64,000 nucleotides of DNA from Lates calcarifer. Lineage: Eukaryota > Chordata > Actinopteri > Centropomidae. The stretch covers positions 20,141,504 through 20,205,503 of the forward strand of contig NC_066847.1 of NCBI RefSeq assembly GCF_001640805.2, written 5' to 3'. Of the stretch, positions 1 through 13,220 are shown piece after piece. The notes under the pieces are model-generated. The model did not search any database. It worked only from the letters and a program-made list of their open reading frames with translations, and was not told the origin of the DNA. Numbering within the stretch: position 1 is the first letter of the stretch; the number at the start of each line of letters is the position of its first letter. Made by a program: the position numbers and the translations under genes.

Positions 1-1120
1 CTATCATGGACTGGGTTATTAAGTCCACTGGCACTCCAGAGGAAAAGACGAGATTAATTTTCACATTGAGGGTGGTCTAACTCAGGTAGTTATATAACTA
101 ATAGGAATTCAAGCATGCCCTGGAATATTGTTGGCATTTAAAGATACAAGGAGCCAACATTCCTCTAACCTCTGTCACCTAATAATGTACTGTGCATTCC
201 CATAGCATTATCAGTAACTTGTATTAGATACTGTGATCATGTTACCTTTTGTATTTTTGAAATGATATTTTTTAAGCTATGTGCTTAATATACTGGAGTA
301 CTTGGCTTCCAGGGAATATGGAGAGTGTATTTGATTAGTCAAGTGTGATGGAAGTCACACTGTGCTAAACCAGTTTAGACTGAGTAGATACAGAATGGTA
401 ACTACTTGGGAAAGGGCTGTGTTTTCTTTGGCAGCCCTGTGAAAGTTGCCAGCATTGATTAGACATAATCACCTCCAACCACACAAAAGAGAATAAATGG
501 CAAAAGCTCCTTACTCCATCTATCCTATTCTGTCTGTAGCAAACAGCCTTCTAATCCAATTATGGTCACACTATGCTGAAGGAATCTTGCCTGAAATCAG
601 CCTTTGTTGTTTCATCGTTAGGGGAGCTGCATTTACTCAATCAATGTTGGTACCAAATTTCTAGTGTCTAATACTTGGCTGGATGAATCATACAGACCAT
701 ATGGATCGTCTGCCTTTGAGATATAGTGGTCCTTTTGACATTATCAATCTAGTAGTAGCACCAACAAAAGAAAATACAGAGTTGTATTAAAATGTTGATC
801 TAGGTTTTAAAATTTGTCTGTATTTTGAAAATGGATATGTGTTATGACCTGTGTAGATAGACCAAAAAAAATGTACTTTCCCTGTGTTGACTGTCCCTCC
901 ATATAACTGTACTGTCCGTGCACACGTCGCTTTCCAGTAGCCATATTTGTGGTGTCCCTGGCATATAATATTATGGAATTGCATGTTTTACAGGCTACAA
1001 TATAAATATTTCAGGTAGTGTTGTACACAGCATGGTCCAACATTTCACCTTCTGTGTGGGAATGTTGTAGATGGCTTGAAGCAGGTATGGGAGAGAGGCA
1101 GCAAGAATATGACATGACAT

Positions 1121-1154
<34 letters not shown>
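1121..1154. repeat. (AC)n microsatellite
   Basis: About 17 AC units with one G interruption near the left end. Confidence 0.95.
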
Positions 1155-1159
<5 letters not shown>

Positions 1160-2546
1160 TGCTAGAGGCACAAGAGTGGAAAGACAGAAAAAGAGTTACT
1201 TGGAAAGATTGGGATTTGGCAGCTGTATCATTTTTGTTTTGAATTTCATGCAGAACTTGGGTCGGATCTGTGGCTGTGAATCGATGTAGTTGAATCTGAC
1301 ATGGTCAAAACCAAGATTGATCTTTGAATGCCAACTCAGATCTGACAAACCTAGCCAACAGCTGTTATTTGCTACTTTTATTGGTGAATATTAATTGTAT
1401 ATTAATTTCAACATCTGGGTTATTTTCCGTTGTTTTTTTAGGAAGCACATCTTTCCATTTTGGTTAATAATATACATAAATAGAAACAACGCTGTGACTT
1501 TGAGATAAGCACAAGCAGGTGGATTTCTTTTCCTTTTAAACATGGCTGATGTGAGATGTTGCAAACAGTCAAAGATGTAGAGGAATTTTACCACACTGAC
1601 ACTTTTTTGTAAATTTAAATTTGCAAGTTTTGCAACATTACTGTTACCACATTACCTGATATTGATGTCAATTGATGATTAATATAATGAGTTAATAATA
1701 AGGTACAATAGAGCACACTTTACTTTCAAGAAACTAAAGATGTGTTATGCTTCTATGCTTAATTTTTGTTTCTTTTAGGGATATCTAATTACATGTTTTT
1801 ACCTCAAGTAGAATTACGGTGAGGTGACCTTGGCACTCAGCCAAAATTATTATTAAGTGCAACAAAAACTGTGTTCCTAACCTCTCCGTTGGTTATTTTT
1901 GTGTATTAAATACAGATGGCATTATTAGCAAATTTAATCTGGCCAAGATGCTTAAATTATGTAGTGTATTAATAAGGCCTGTTGGGATCCCATATGCTAC
2001 CCTGTCATTGGTGCTAAATAGAGAAAGATGAGACATTTCCTTTGTAGGACACTGATCTGTCTGTCTCAGTCTCTCCCTCTGCTTGTGTTTTATCTTCACT
2101 GCCTCTGCTTACTGTGCACTCACAGAAGAAAATGTCAGTGTTCAACCTATCACTAGAGAAGAAGTTTCACTCAAGGGAAGAAAGTAAATCGTCACAGTGT
2201 CTCTTCATACTTCACTTTGAGGTGTAGTTGAGAAAAACGCTTAAGATTTTCAATCAAGTGCAATAAGAAGTTGTCTTTATGAGCAATGGTGCTCTAATTA
2301 CTAAGACAGCACACAAAATAACTTACTGTACATCCAACATAATTGTAATCCATTGCATAACTGTCAAAGGTATAAAAACATTGACTCTGTTGACTGACTT
2401 CATTTGGGGGACTAAAAAAAATTTAACTACATGACAGGATTTTAATAAATTGATGGATATAAATGGTAGCAAGAAGCAACCTATTTGATTTGTAGGCCTT
2501 TAGTACTCAGAAATCAGATAAAGAAAGTAAATTGGGAGTAAATTTT

Positions 2547-2583
2547 CCCATTCCCTGGCTATAGAAAAGCAAGGGAATGGGAC
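2547..2583. repeat. Foldback with perfect 11-bp arms
   Basis: TCCCATTCCCT at 2547-2557 and its exact reverse complement AGGGAATGGGA at 2573-2583 enclose a 15-nt loop. Could be the core of a decayed MITE or a chance structure. Confidence 0.45.
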
Positions 2584-5059
2584 ACTCTTCTGTTGTATCC
2601 TGATTTAGGCTGATAAGATGAGCTGTATTTTAACATAAAAATCCTGCATAATGTTTATTCAGAGCCCCAGTTATCTTTGTCCAAATGGAATGGGCTGGTG
2701 ATGGTGTGCTCTGAAGCCATGGCTTTGTGGTTTGGTGAGTCAGCTACTTCAGCATTGTTTGCCTTCATATGAAACTGCACAACACAAGACTCAAGATGCA
2801 TTGATCTTAAACCCGTCAAAATGCATTGTCAGAGAGTGGTCTCTGTGTTTTGAATTGTACTTAGATGCACAGAACTTTAATTATCATATTGACAGATGGA
2901 CAGTTGCCTGGATCAAATGAATAGCTGATTAGCCACTGGCACCCTTTCAGTGTTTTTCTTTTCTCTTAAGAAGCGCTGTTTGAGGCTAAGTGTTGGGTAA
3001 CATTTAACAGAAGCTTATAGCCACAACACACAGTACTGCAACAACAATAATTTTTTAACAATGATTAAGTTAAATTTTGGTTACAGTTATTACAGTGACA
3101 TATTGTAGTAAATAAAAGGTGCTGACATTAATCTCATCTATCACTCATGTTTAAATATAATTGAAAAGGTATGAGTTGAAATATCATCTAAAGGGTAAAA
3201 CAGTCCTATACATAGAAATCCCAGCTGAGGCTCCATCCATTTTTAGATCACTGAAGATTGACTTCAGTTGAATGGCAAGGTGCAAGTGCAGATTTTCAGT
3301 ATTTGCTTCTCTCAGACTGATTGCCTGCACACCAAGGGGAAATAATGTCACATACACAAATAAACAGACACATTTAATATGTGAATAAACTGTAAGTAAA
3401 ACTGCTGCTTCTTTTCTACCTCCCTTCTCCAATGTATTTTCTTCCTTTAGTATAAAATTTCTGTCTACTCAAAGCTGAATGTTAGCTAATTATTTTTGTT
3501 ATCTTTCACTATGGCTAGAGGCCCTATCAGACTTATATGCATGCAGTACAGATAAGAGCTTATTGGCAGAGAGAAGCAGACGATTTTTAATCATAAATAC
3601 AGGCAGCCCTGCTCATCAAAGTACCACTGTCTGTAGTTTGTCTAATCTGGTCTTTCCAAACTCACCCCACTTCCTGTGTTTTACCAACACAATTTTATTT
3701 CTTCTCTGCTCCCACCCTCTCTCTCTCACTGTTTTCTCCTCTCTTCCCTAGTATTTGTACATTTGTGTATTATTACCAGCACAGATGCTTGTAAATGACT
3801 GCCTCTGTATAGATGGTAGCTCTCCAGAAAAGACTAGTGTAATCTAGTGCCAGTTTAGGGGTCACCCCGCCCTATAAAATGGTTTGTGGCATTTTATACA
3901 AAAAACAATTGGCTCCATACCTCATGGATGATGAAAAGAACCTAGTGTTTCATAATTTATCATGGGCTTTTAAGCAGAATTTTAAAAATGAAGTTCTTGT
4001 TGTTTTGTTGAATACTGAATACTGGCTCTAGCTAGAAGAGATTATCTCTCAGTTAAGCTATTTAAAAGAAGTCTACAGTATGATATTTCATTTTTCATCT
4101 TTCCTTTCTTACCTTTATAGCTGCTTTATCCTGTCCCTGGAGGCCATGGGCATCAAACTTAATTATCAGTTATATTGAACATATCTGCATAACGTTAAAG
4201 GCTACACCCACATGCAATGCTCAAAGTGTATTCTGTTGGGTTAGTTACATACAGTAATTGATGTGGTGGTCTTGTTTGATCTGAATGCAACAAATATGAA
4301 GATATATTCATTTTGGTTTACTTGAGTAAATTAATGATTGCAGGATACACAAATGATGCTATAGAGAAAGAAGCAGGCAGCCTTTATGGTCTATTATTGC
4401 TTATTATTGGCCCAATCATCTTACAAATTTGAGACTGATATTTTAATTAGTTTTTAGTTAATTGTGCACCACAAGTGGTCTGTAGACATGCAGGGTTAGC
4501 AGTCAGAATTTTAGGAAAGGAGCACAAGTTCAAAAAGGCACATCGTATGTTTGTATGTGGACAGAAAATATGTGAACAGTACTTACTCCACTATTAACCA
4601 CTGCAAAATCTGTGGCATACAAACATTACAACAATTATTATATATACCTTATGTAATAAGAATAGGTATAGGTGTGCAGAACAACCTTGGTTTAGGTTTG
4701 GTTAAAGCTATCCCTCCACAGATATGTGTAGAAAACTTCAAGAAAACAATTTTCTTTAAGAAGTATAAGGTGTCGGTCCCTGAAATGCAAAGACATTAAG
4801 TTCTTATGTTTTCATAAACACTGTACGTATGTGTTGTGTATACAACAATGTAATTAATTCTTTGGATACTTACATATTTGTGAGTTTCAGGATTTCAAGA
4901 CTTTTGATGTTTCATCATTGTACCATGTATCATTCCATTCAACAGTCAACTCAAATCTTCTTTGCCCTTTAAGATTCACCTTCTTGGCTGTTTGTAGCCC
5001 ATGTGAAAAAAATGCTTGTTGTGAACTGGGTGCTGATAACAGCCTGGTCAGGCATTTAT

Positions 5060-5765
5060 GATGGATAGCATACTGTAGGCCTACATATCTTGGTGTGAAA
5101 TTTGTCAGCGTGCCTGGGTTTTCCTGTCTTTCTGTGCTGATGCTGACATTAGGATGAACAGTGCTGAGAATGCAGACACTCTTTTCTTGGCTTGTATGTG
5201 TACAATGTAATTGTTGTCTCGCCAGCTGTCATCACTGTTGTCGACTATAGTTCTCTCAGCATGTTAGCTTTTACAGAGGGCGACAGCTCCTGTCTCATTT
5301 TACTCATGGTTCTGAACAGACTTGTGTTATTGGCAATTAGTTTGTTGGCCAGGGAGAGTGATGTAAAGAAATTGTTGATGATGACATCCCTCCCTTTGCC
5401 TATGAAACATGATATATGAGATGCATAACCACAAAGTCTTTTACTAGTAGAGCAGGGTCTCTCTGTGTTAAGGAAATGTGTTCATCATGTATCTGGTGTC
5501 CAAAATTTGATGCCAGATTGGTTTTTGCTTGCAGTTTACTGGGTGAGTTGGCATCGACATGTCATTTGGCATAACCGCTCATCAACTGTTATGTTTCTTT
5601 CTGGCTCGAAACATCAAATGTACTTCTGCACAATTTGTTCCAAGTGATTCTCCTGTCATTTCTCTCTGTTGTCAAAATGCACAAAGAGTGTGATTTAACT
5701 GTAATCATTGTGTGACATTGTCCTCTTTGACATAAGGCACATCAAAGTTTTTTGACCAGTGGCCC
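5060..5765 (-). pseudogene. Degenerate piggyBac-family transposase
   Basis: Reading the minus strand across several stops and frameshifts gives pieces in the right order for a piggyBac (PGBD-type) transposase: WNKLCRST then ITVDERL (around 5595, the first catalytic Asp region), SGIKFW (around 5505), GKGRDVIINNFFTSLSLANK (about 5385-5325), and LYSTT/MTAGETTITLYTYKPRKECL (about 5255-5175). The family usually has NVTxDNFFTS, in which the Asp is catalytic; here it is INNFFTS, so the Asp has become Asn. With the stop codons this shows a dead element. No terminal repeats or TTAA duplications were found; edges are approximate. The element is unlikely to be a domesticated gene because frames are broken. 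Confidence 0.8.
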
Positions 5766-7799
5766 TTGTGTTTCCATATCTAGCACAGTTCTGGAAGGCA
5801 GTTGGGGCACACAGTATGCACCCAGCTAATAGGGATGAGGTTCCCAGTCAAGTTTCATGTTAGAAAGTGAAGTGGGATCTAGCAAAAGTACAACAGTACA
5901 GCAATCTGTGAGGTGTGTTGACATGTTCATGCTGCACAAGCAAAGTTCAGTTTAGTAGATTATATTATTACTAATATTATTACTATTTTGCAAGACTGCT
6001 ACCACCCGAAAATTAACATTTGATTGTTGCTGTGTTGACACCAACACCTTTTTTAAGAAACATGAAAGTTTGTCCTTGGCACTCAACTGAGTGAGTCAAA
6101 TTCTGCCTCTACAGTAGTAAGCTGTACTGTCAGAAATTCAGCATGTTCAGTTTTACAGTTGTTCATCAGATCACATGCTCAAATTTGTCTTTTGTATAAG
6201 TTTTGTGTTATTTTACAAGTTTCACATGATGCCTCTTCTTGTTTTCTATTAGACAGAGCCTCCACACTCTTACCCTAATCCTAACCTGTGTCTTTCAGTA
6301 CAGTTTATAAGTGAGCCACCTGCTAATAATAGTAATAATAGCAACTGTGAATTGGCTGTGTAATCGTAAGTTTTTTTTAAATATCTGTAATGTTCAGGAA
6401 TTGATGCTGCCCATTGTGAGTTATCATAATCTATTGCATGACCCCATACCTTGGTCTTTTTAGGACATGTTTACTTAGTGGAATATCTGTGGGTGGACAA
6501 GTAAAATATTGGCACAGGGGGATTATGGCAGTACAGCAAGCTTGAGTATAGAAGATAGGCCATTTGAGAGAGACTGCTTTTTTAATTGCTTTTGTTTTCC
6601 TGGCTTTAAATGCATTGTTAATTTTTGTGAGGGTCAAATTGGGTATTGGTGGGATAATTACTCACTTTTCACACAGCTGTATGGACCTGAATGGAAGACA
6701 CAATGAATCAACAATCATAAGAAACAGAAGTTGAACAGGGGAAAAATGGCCACATGTTGGATCTGCAGTCTTCATAAGAGGGACAATCTTTCAGTCACAT
6801 TTGACATTTTCCCATTTCTGAAGCATCTGTGATTTAACTAGAAGACATTTTAATGCTAATTTTGACCATCAAAAAAGCAGTTCTAAGTATGTTGTAGTTC
6901 ACATGCAAAACAAGAACTTGTCAGAAAATGTTTAGTTTGGACAGCTCTAGTAGCTCTGCACCTTGAGGCAAAAGTATTAACTATGATGGTAGTGATAGTG
7001 CATGAACTCCTGCTCACCTTCCTGCTTGTCACTAAAAACCTATTCATTGGCAGCGGCTGCAGATAGGACCCACACACACACACACAGAAACTCACACACT
7101 CATCTATGGCTCCCGTGGATCCACTGGAATTGGTAATGACACGATCCATCTCTAACCCATTTCCAATTCAGCTCTGGGAAATGAGATAGGATGGTAATGG
7201 AATCTCATTGATCTGAGTTTGCTCTCATGTTTATGGTCCATAAGTGTGGAAGTCATTTCTAATGTTCTTTCCCACATTTGAGCTTTTTGCATGCTATCAT
7301 ATTTGTTGTATGTAGGCACCATTCAGTTTTAGAGTTTATGGCAAACTGGGTATGGGATTTTTTTTTTGAAATAGTAGCTTCAATCTTATAATATAGATAA
7401 TCCTTTTATAATTGATATTCAGCCACACGTAGAATGCTGATATTTGTTTCCTCTCTGAGTAATGATGAGAAAGCTGCATTAGATTCAAAGCAACGTGAAC
7501 TTTTGGTTTCCTTTGATCACTGGAGTGGTTTTTCAGTTTGTGTCTTCTGGCCACAAGCAGTCAGTGGATGACTTCCATGCCTGATGTTTGCTATGACAAA
7601 CAGGAACAATGTGTCTGAAAGTGCGGACAGACTGATTTCCAAACATACCAAGACTTCCAGTTTCTCAGATTGTTCTAAATACCTCTCTTTTCTGCTCCTG
7701 CCTTTGTATTTTTGGAGTCGCACAACTACAAATAAGCAGAGTTTTTTTTTTTTTTTTTTAACCTAAGTTGGAACATTTTTAAATGGAGTAGATGTTCAG
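5766..7799. other. Intergenic between two transposon remnants
   Basis: No gene seen. A (CA)8 tract lies at 7070-7086 and an 18-base T run at 7742-7759 just before the Tc1 remnant. The N-terminal part of the piggyBac transposase may extend a little into the left edge but is not readable. Confidence 0.6.
7070..7086. repeat. (CA)8 microsatellite
   Basis: Eight CA units followed by a degenerate CACACAC stretch about 10 bp further on. Confidence 0.9.
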
Positions 7800-7999
7800 A
7801 AAGAAATCAAATTTTTTTATTGTGTTGTAGATTTAACAGTAAATGGAAAAAAAGTTACCACGTTTGCACATCAAGCTACACTCAATAATCCATAATGACA
7901 ACGTGAACATGTTTTTGGAAACATTTGCAAATTTTTAAAAAATCAAATTTACAGTATTTAAACCCTTTATTCAGTACTGTGTAGAAGCCCCTTTGGCAG

Positions 8000-8700
8000 C
8001 AATTACAGCTTTGAGTCTTCTTGGGTGAGTTTCTACAAGCTTTACAGACCAGGATTTGGGCAGTTTATCCTATTCTTCCTGGCAGATCCTCTCAAGCTCC
8101 ATCACACTGGATGGGAAGCATCTCAGCTGTCAACTTCTGGTCTCTCCACAGATGCTCTATGGTGTTTAAGTCTGGGCTTTGGCTGAGCCACTCAAGAACA
8201 GTCAGAGACTTCTTCCGAAGCCACCACCACGCCTCACTGTAGGTATGGTGATGTATTAGTCAGATGATGACCAGAGAATCTTTTTTGTCATGCTCTGAGT
8301 CCTTTAAATGCTGTTTGAGTAAAACACCTATGACATCTCACTTGGAATTAAAAGTGGCATCTAGCCACTCTACAGTAAAGGCCTTATTGATATAGTGCTG
8401 CTGAAATGCTTCTGGCAGGTTCTCTGCAGAGGAATTCTGAAGCTCTGTTAGAGTGACTGTCAGGTTTTTGGTCACCTGTCTGATCATCTTGCCTGGTTGC
8501 TCAGTTTGGCTAGACTCTAGGAAGAGGTCCTGGTAGTTACAAACTTCTTCCCTTTCACAATGATTGAGGCTTCTGTGCTCCCGGGAACACAAAGCTTTAG
8601 AAAGGGTTTCATACTCTTTCCCTGATCTATGCCTCGCTGTAAAATTGTCTTGCATAAGTCTCCGGAGTTCCTTGATTTTCTTGGCTTTGTTTTTGTCCAT
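8000..8700 (-). pseudogene. Tc1 transposase pseudogene
   Basis: The start codon is at 8698-8700 (MDKNKAKKIKELRRL). The N-terminal DNA-binding region is clear: TARHRSGKEYETLSKAL and, after a frame disturbance, VTKNLTVTLTELQNSS. Then come traces of HLKDSE..., and a jump from the region of the first DDE Asp straight to WLRKKSLTVLEWxSQSPDLN. The central part with the second catalytic Asp (QQDNDPKHT in relatives) is missing; several stops interrupt the C-terminal half. An open frame of 141 codons at 8338-8763 is the N-terminal portion read through, not a host gene. Confidence 0.88.
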
Positions 8701-8869
8701 GCATTGTGAATTGTGGGACCTTACATACACAGGTGTGTGCCTTTCTAAACTTTGTCCAATCAATTCATTCTGCCACTAGAACAGTCAAGTTCTAGACACA
8801 TCTCAAGGCAAAAAATAAAACAATAATAAACAGGATGCACCTGACTATAATTTGAAGGGCTACAGCTTT

Positions 8870-8979
8870 ATGGGTTATTGAGTGTAGACTGATGGACAAG
8901 CATGGCAATTTCTTCCATTTAAAATTCAATCTACAACAAATTAAAGTGTACAAAGAGTGAACACTTTCTGGGGCCACTG
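8870..8979 (-). repeat. Tc1 terminal inverted repeat, outer end intact
   Basis: About 110 bp that pairs in inverted orientation with about 7815-7895 (shared GTTGTAGATT, AAATGGA, CTACACTCAATAA and CCATAA segments). The tip GGGGCCACTG followed by TA fits the TA target site of Tc1/mariner elements. Confidence 0.8.
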
Positions 8980-9374
8980 TATACCAAATCTGCTTCTGCT
9001 CTCGATTCACATCTTTGCAAATTGCACTAAGTACTTTACCACTCCAACACTTTATTGCAGTTAATGAGAAAGTCAAACGTCAATTAACTGAGATGCATTT
9101 GCTTTTTGGCATAATTTCCAGACACTGAGCTTGATATTCACTCTGTCCCCCCAGGATGCAAAATGTCAAATACATAAATGTGTATAAGGTGATAATACAA
9201 GTGTGGAACAGAGCTGAAAATGAGCAGAATCCTCATGACCTGCTTCAAAGTCAGTGCCACCAGAAGATGAGCTGGCCTTTCAGTCGTAAAATCATGTGAT
9301 TGTATGATAAGCAAAGTCCTATTACTCTGGATGTTTGGGCCTCCCTCCAGATCATCCCAACCACTGTCTTCAAA

Positions 9375-9375
<1 letters not shown>

Positions 9376-9416
<41 letters not shown>
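9376..9416. repeat. (AC)20 microsatellite
   Basis: An uninterrupted run of about 20 AC units, the longest dinucleotide AC tract in the window and likely polymorphic. Confidence 0.97.
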
Positions 9417-9418
<2 letters not shown>

Positions 9419-11237
9419 GTGCCCTTACCTTATCTAACTTACCCTCTACTTGCTGCAGTCCAAAATTATAACACAATGAAATCCGACAGCGCATTCAGTA
9501 ATAAAAGCAACTCTTTTACATACTCATCCACTTCATATTCTTGGGGAATATGATTGGGCTGACTGTGCAAGACCCCAGCAATATGGCTTCCCATTACATA
9601 ACAAAGTATCAAGTGAAGTGTGAAATTAACTGATGCGATGACATGTCAAGATTGCTTACTTTACATGAGGACTGAAGAGAATAGTCCACATCAATCCGTA
9701 GACAGTATAGACAGTATAGTGTGTGGTTTGCATCAATTTAAGCAAAAAGGTGTTTATGGTATAAAACAATCATGAAAACAATGTGGGTGTAGGGGTTGGC
9801 CTCTTTCAGTAGTGGAAATGTGTGAACACTGTCTGGTAGTCTCTATCTCATTTGTCTTTTATACAATTAATGAAAAATGCCAGTTGGAAGTCTGTTCCAT
9901 TTTCTATTGTGGTTCAGGGAGCTGGAGTCAGTGTGTTTGTACACAGATTCCATTGTTTACTCCACAGTGGCCACCTTTTAGCTGTTTAGTTTGGTGATGT
10001 TTGGCCGAGTGCATTATATATTCTTTCCAACCCAATATTGCAATAACAGCACAACACTTTGCAAACCTGCACAGAAACAGCATTACTCCAGAGAGCAGCA
10101 TTAAACATAACAATTGTCAACATGTTAGGTTTTATTTTGTTATGACAAATCAGTTTCGCATTCTGCAGTGCAGTGTAATTTAAAATAGACAAAATCTGCT
10201 GGCTGTGTGTGCCTGCCACTCAGATACACACACATAGGCACAGCATCCCCTGATAAGTACAATCTGTTGTCCTTTTGTGGTTCAAACCAATTTGTATACA
10301 AAGAGATAAGTGTGTTCAAATGGTGTCTATTGGCAGATTTGCTGGGGAAAATGCTGGGACATACCCCAGAGATTCAAGGGCAGATGAATATTCTTGGACT
10401 GTCACAAAACATTGTGTTAATGTTAATATATCAAGAACAAATGGAGAATCTAACTTTTGATGCAGAATACTGTCACTATGCCTCTGGTCATCTCAGGCAC
10501 TGTCCTAGTTAGGTTACCTTACTTTAAGGTTGAGGCATTCTGGCCTTTTTAATTGTCTTTGATTAGAACATCATGACCACTGCTTTGGTTTTGCCTCATT
10601 GTGTAATTTTCCTCTCTTCTGTGACTGTTTTCCTACCATTCTCTTTATCTCTGAGGCTGGTAAATTGCAGTGTTTCATCATCTTTATTTCTTGTTTTTTG
10701 GTTTATATGAAAACAGGCAAACATTTTTTTTCAGACTCACAGTGATACATCAGGCTTTTTGTATTGGTGGTATCATAAGCCATAGTGTCATAAGCTATGC
10801 AAATATAACCTGTGAAACATATGGAAATGATGTGTGCCCACTGGTTAATTAGTGACATACATCAGTGCAAAATCAATAGACTGAGTCTAAACACTAGGCA
10901 GCAATGACACATGGAAATCAAGATGCCTGCATGACCCCCATCATTTATTCAGACCTAGTTTAATGAAATACTAAGACATCCAGATTGTTCACATCTGTAC
11001 AACATTGCCACAGTCTTGTGGAGTGAGTTAACTCTGTGAGAGTATTGATCCTATTGTGTTGAAGAGCTAAAGGTTAATGTGTTGTCTATCGATCTGAATA
11101 AAGCCTTTTACTTAACTCCACAGACACTGTGTTCAATATAGCCCTGCGGGTGCTGTTTGTACCTTTGGCTCGTTTTAGCTTTAACTGCCTTTTGGATCAG
11201 ACACATTGCCCAAGGGGAAGCCTCTGCTGACTTCATA

Positions 11238-11256
11238 CATTACATTACATTACATT
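11238..11256. repeat. (ACATT)n short tandem repeat
   Basis: Nearly four copies of a 5-bp unit. Confidence 0.85.
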
Positions 11257-13196
11257 GCTAGATTCCATGAAATACTCTTGGAAATGTAGGTATCGTACAT
11301 AAAAAAAACCTTATGCTAATTGTTGCACAAGGTTTGAAAGTATGTGTGATGCATCTATAGATTGATGGCCATCAATTCCCATTCCAATTTAATGCAAAAC
11401 TGTGTAAAATAAAATTCAAAGGAAAGATAGCAAAATTGAAACTGCAGTCTTTCATTGGGTCTTTCCCTTTCTGTCATTAGTTAATTTCAACAGCAAAGGC
11501 GTTGATATTAGAAATAATCATTGAACCAGGGTACAGCCAGCACCAGCAGGCCCTTGCACTAACAAAAGCTGTTTAAAAGAAGGTTTTATTCGAGTCAGGA
11601 TGCTTGGATATTGACTCAGAGGGTGGCTATTCTTGTGTGAAGCATTCAGAAATGTATTTGTGTTCATGTTTTCCTGCCTAAGGCAAGTCACTGCTACATT
11701 GCTTGAGGTCATGGCAAGAGCACAAGGTTTCTCTCTTTAAGATTTCTCTGAATATTAGTCATACTGTAAGTACACAACGATGCACTACTGTGCATTGGCA
11801 AGACTGATATTGCACTGACCTGTGATCATTGACTCACCAAAGCTGTGTGTTACATTATTAATATTCTTTCAGTATTGCATTGGAGGATAGAGAATGAGAA
11901 TGAATGCGAGTAAATTTGAAGGGGTTTCTTGGCTGTTGTGAAATATGAAATTGATCAAACCAAAACATGAAGCTGCAAGAAAATCTATAAAATCAGTAAA
12001 TTCACTGAATAGATGATGGTGCAGGATGTTAAAACTGTTATTACAGGAAACTGTCAAGAATACAACATTCAGATTGAGTTCTCTGTGGGCCTCTTTTTCC
12101 TATTAGAGAAATGAATGGTTTCAATATCTGTGCAATGGTGTGTTAAGAACGAACGGAATATCATTAACAGGAAAAGAGGCTATTAAAACATTTTATTTCT
12201 CTGAAGGCTTGGAAGTGAATCCTGCCACTGAGCAGAACTACTTTTGTTTACAGAAGTCATGGCATATTCACACCCCAACAATTGATCATAATTGAGATTA
12301 TCATATTAAGTACTTGCAGATATGATTTCATTAGGAAGTGTCTTGGTTGAAAGAACAATTTAAATTCTGTTGAATAAGGTAGCTGAAATGCATGTTTGAT
12401 GCCAAACCCCGGCCCAAGTAGTAATGAGAGAGCAGTATAGACACACCAGAACCAACAATTTGCCAACAGTGACTGCACTTTACATATCCATAACCAGTTT
12501 AGTTAGTTTTCTGTTTACCATGGCTAAACAACACCTGGTCTAAAGTCCTATAGTGACGCCCAAGGCCAAAATGTTAGAGGTTCTCCTTTATGTCCCTTAA
12601 TACCAACTCTACAGATGCCTGCAAACAACTTCAACTTTGGGTATGTATGAAGTTCTGAATGTGCAAAAACCTAAAGTCAGACCTGGGAATATTGAACTTG
12701 CTTCTAATCTGCTGGAATGAGAGGATATTGTTACCCCGTTCTATATCTCCAACTAAATTCCATTTGATAAACCCAGAGTTGAGGCCAGGGGGGAATGTCT
12801 CGATTTTCATGAAGGGGGGTTGATAAAGAGAAATTATTAAGGAATCCCTATAATTTCCTGACCTGTCTCAAGGCAAAAATCATATTTCAAAAAGCAAAAA
12901 GAATATTTCTTTTAATATTAGATCATTTTTTGTTAGATCTGCAGCTAAGGCTGGGGATGTGTAAAGATTACATTATTTATTCAATTAAACAGACTTAAAG
13001 CTGATCCAACTGGAACTGGGGTTGTCAATAAACCATTCAAAGATAAATTGTATTTGATCAACTGCTGGAGCCTCAGTGATGGTGCAGCTAATCTCCCAAG
13101 CTTCGAGGGTAAACTGAAATAACTATACCTTAGCCTGTTTTAACTTGTATCAAGCATTTCTGTGACACTAGCACCATCTGAAAGATACACAACAAA

Positions 13197-13220
13197 CATA
13201 TGTATGTATGTATGTATGTT
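13197..13220. repeat. (TATG)n tetranucleotide repeat
   Basis: Five or more TATG units, uninterrupted. Confidence 0.9.

Larger units (their letters stand above)
1..5059. other. Intergenic, no gene seen
   Basis: AT-rich unique sequence. It contains an (AC)n tract at 1121-1154 and a foldback at 2547-2583. Open frames here are at most about 90 codons with no recognisable domain, and I find no tRNA, rRNA or splice-consistent exon set. The far-left end is cut by the window edge. Confidence 0.6.
7800..8979 (-). mobile_element. Tc1/mariner element, internally deleted and inactive
   Basis: Right terminal inverted repeat: on the minus strand it begins CAGTGGCCCCAGAAAGTG next to a TA dinucleotide at 8980-8981. 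It continues to about 8870. The left end has the matching inner segment (GTTGTAGATTTAA..., ACTCAATAATCCATAATG at about 7815-7905), but its outermost bases have decayed. Between them lies a transposase remnant, with the C-terminal DDE region SQSPDLN-x-IEHLW at about 8185-8120 and the familiar AVIAAKGAS-type end near 8000. The element is about 1.2 kb where full fish Tc1 copies are about 1.6 kb. Confidence 0.92.

Noticed and set aside
1018..1242. 74-codon frame with a Thr-His repeat
   Set aside because: Translation of an (AC)n microsatellite.
8338..8763. 141-codon minus-strand open frame, the longest outside ptprd, as a host gene
   Set aside because: Its residues match the N-terminal half of fish Tc1 transposase with frame disturbances, and it lies between Tc1 terminal repeats.
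9138..9553. Open frames of 72-118 codons on both strands around 9376-9416
   Set aside because: They are produced by the (AC)n repeat (poly Thr-His or Cys-Val), not by coding constraint.
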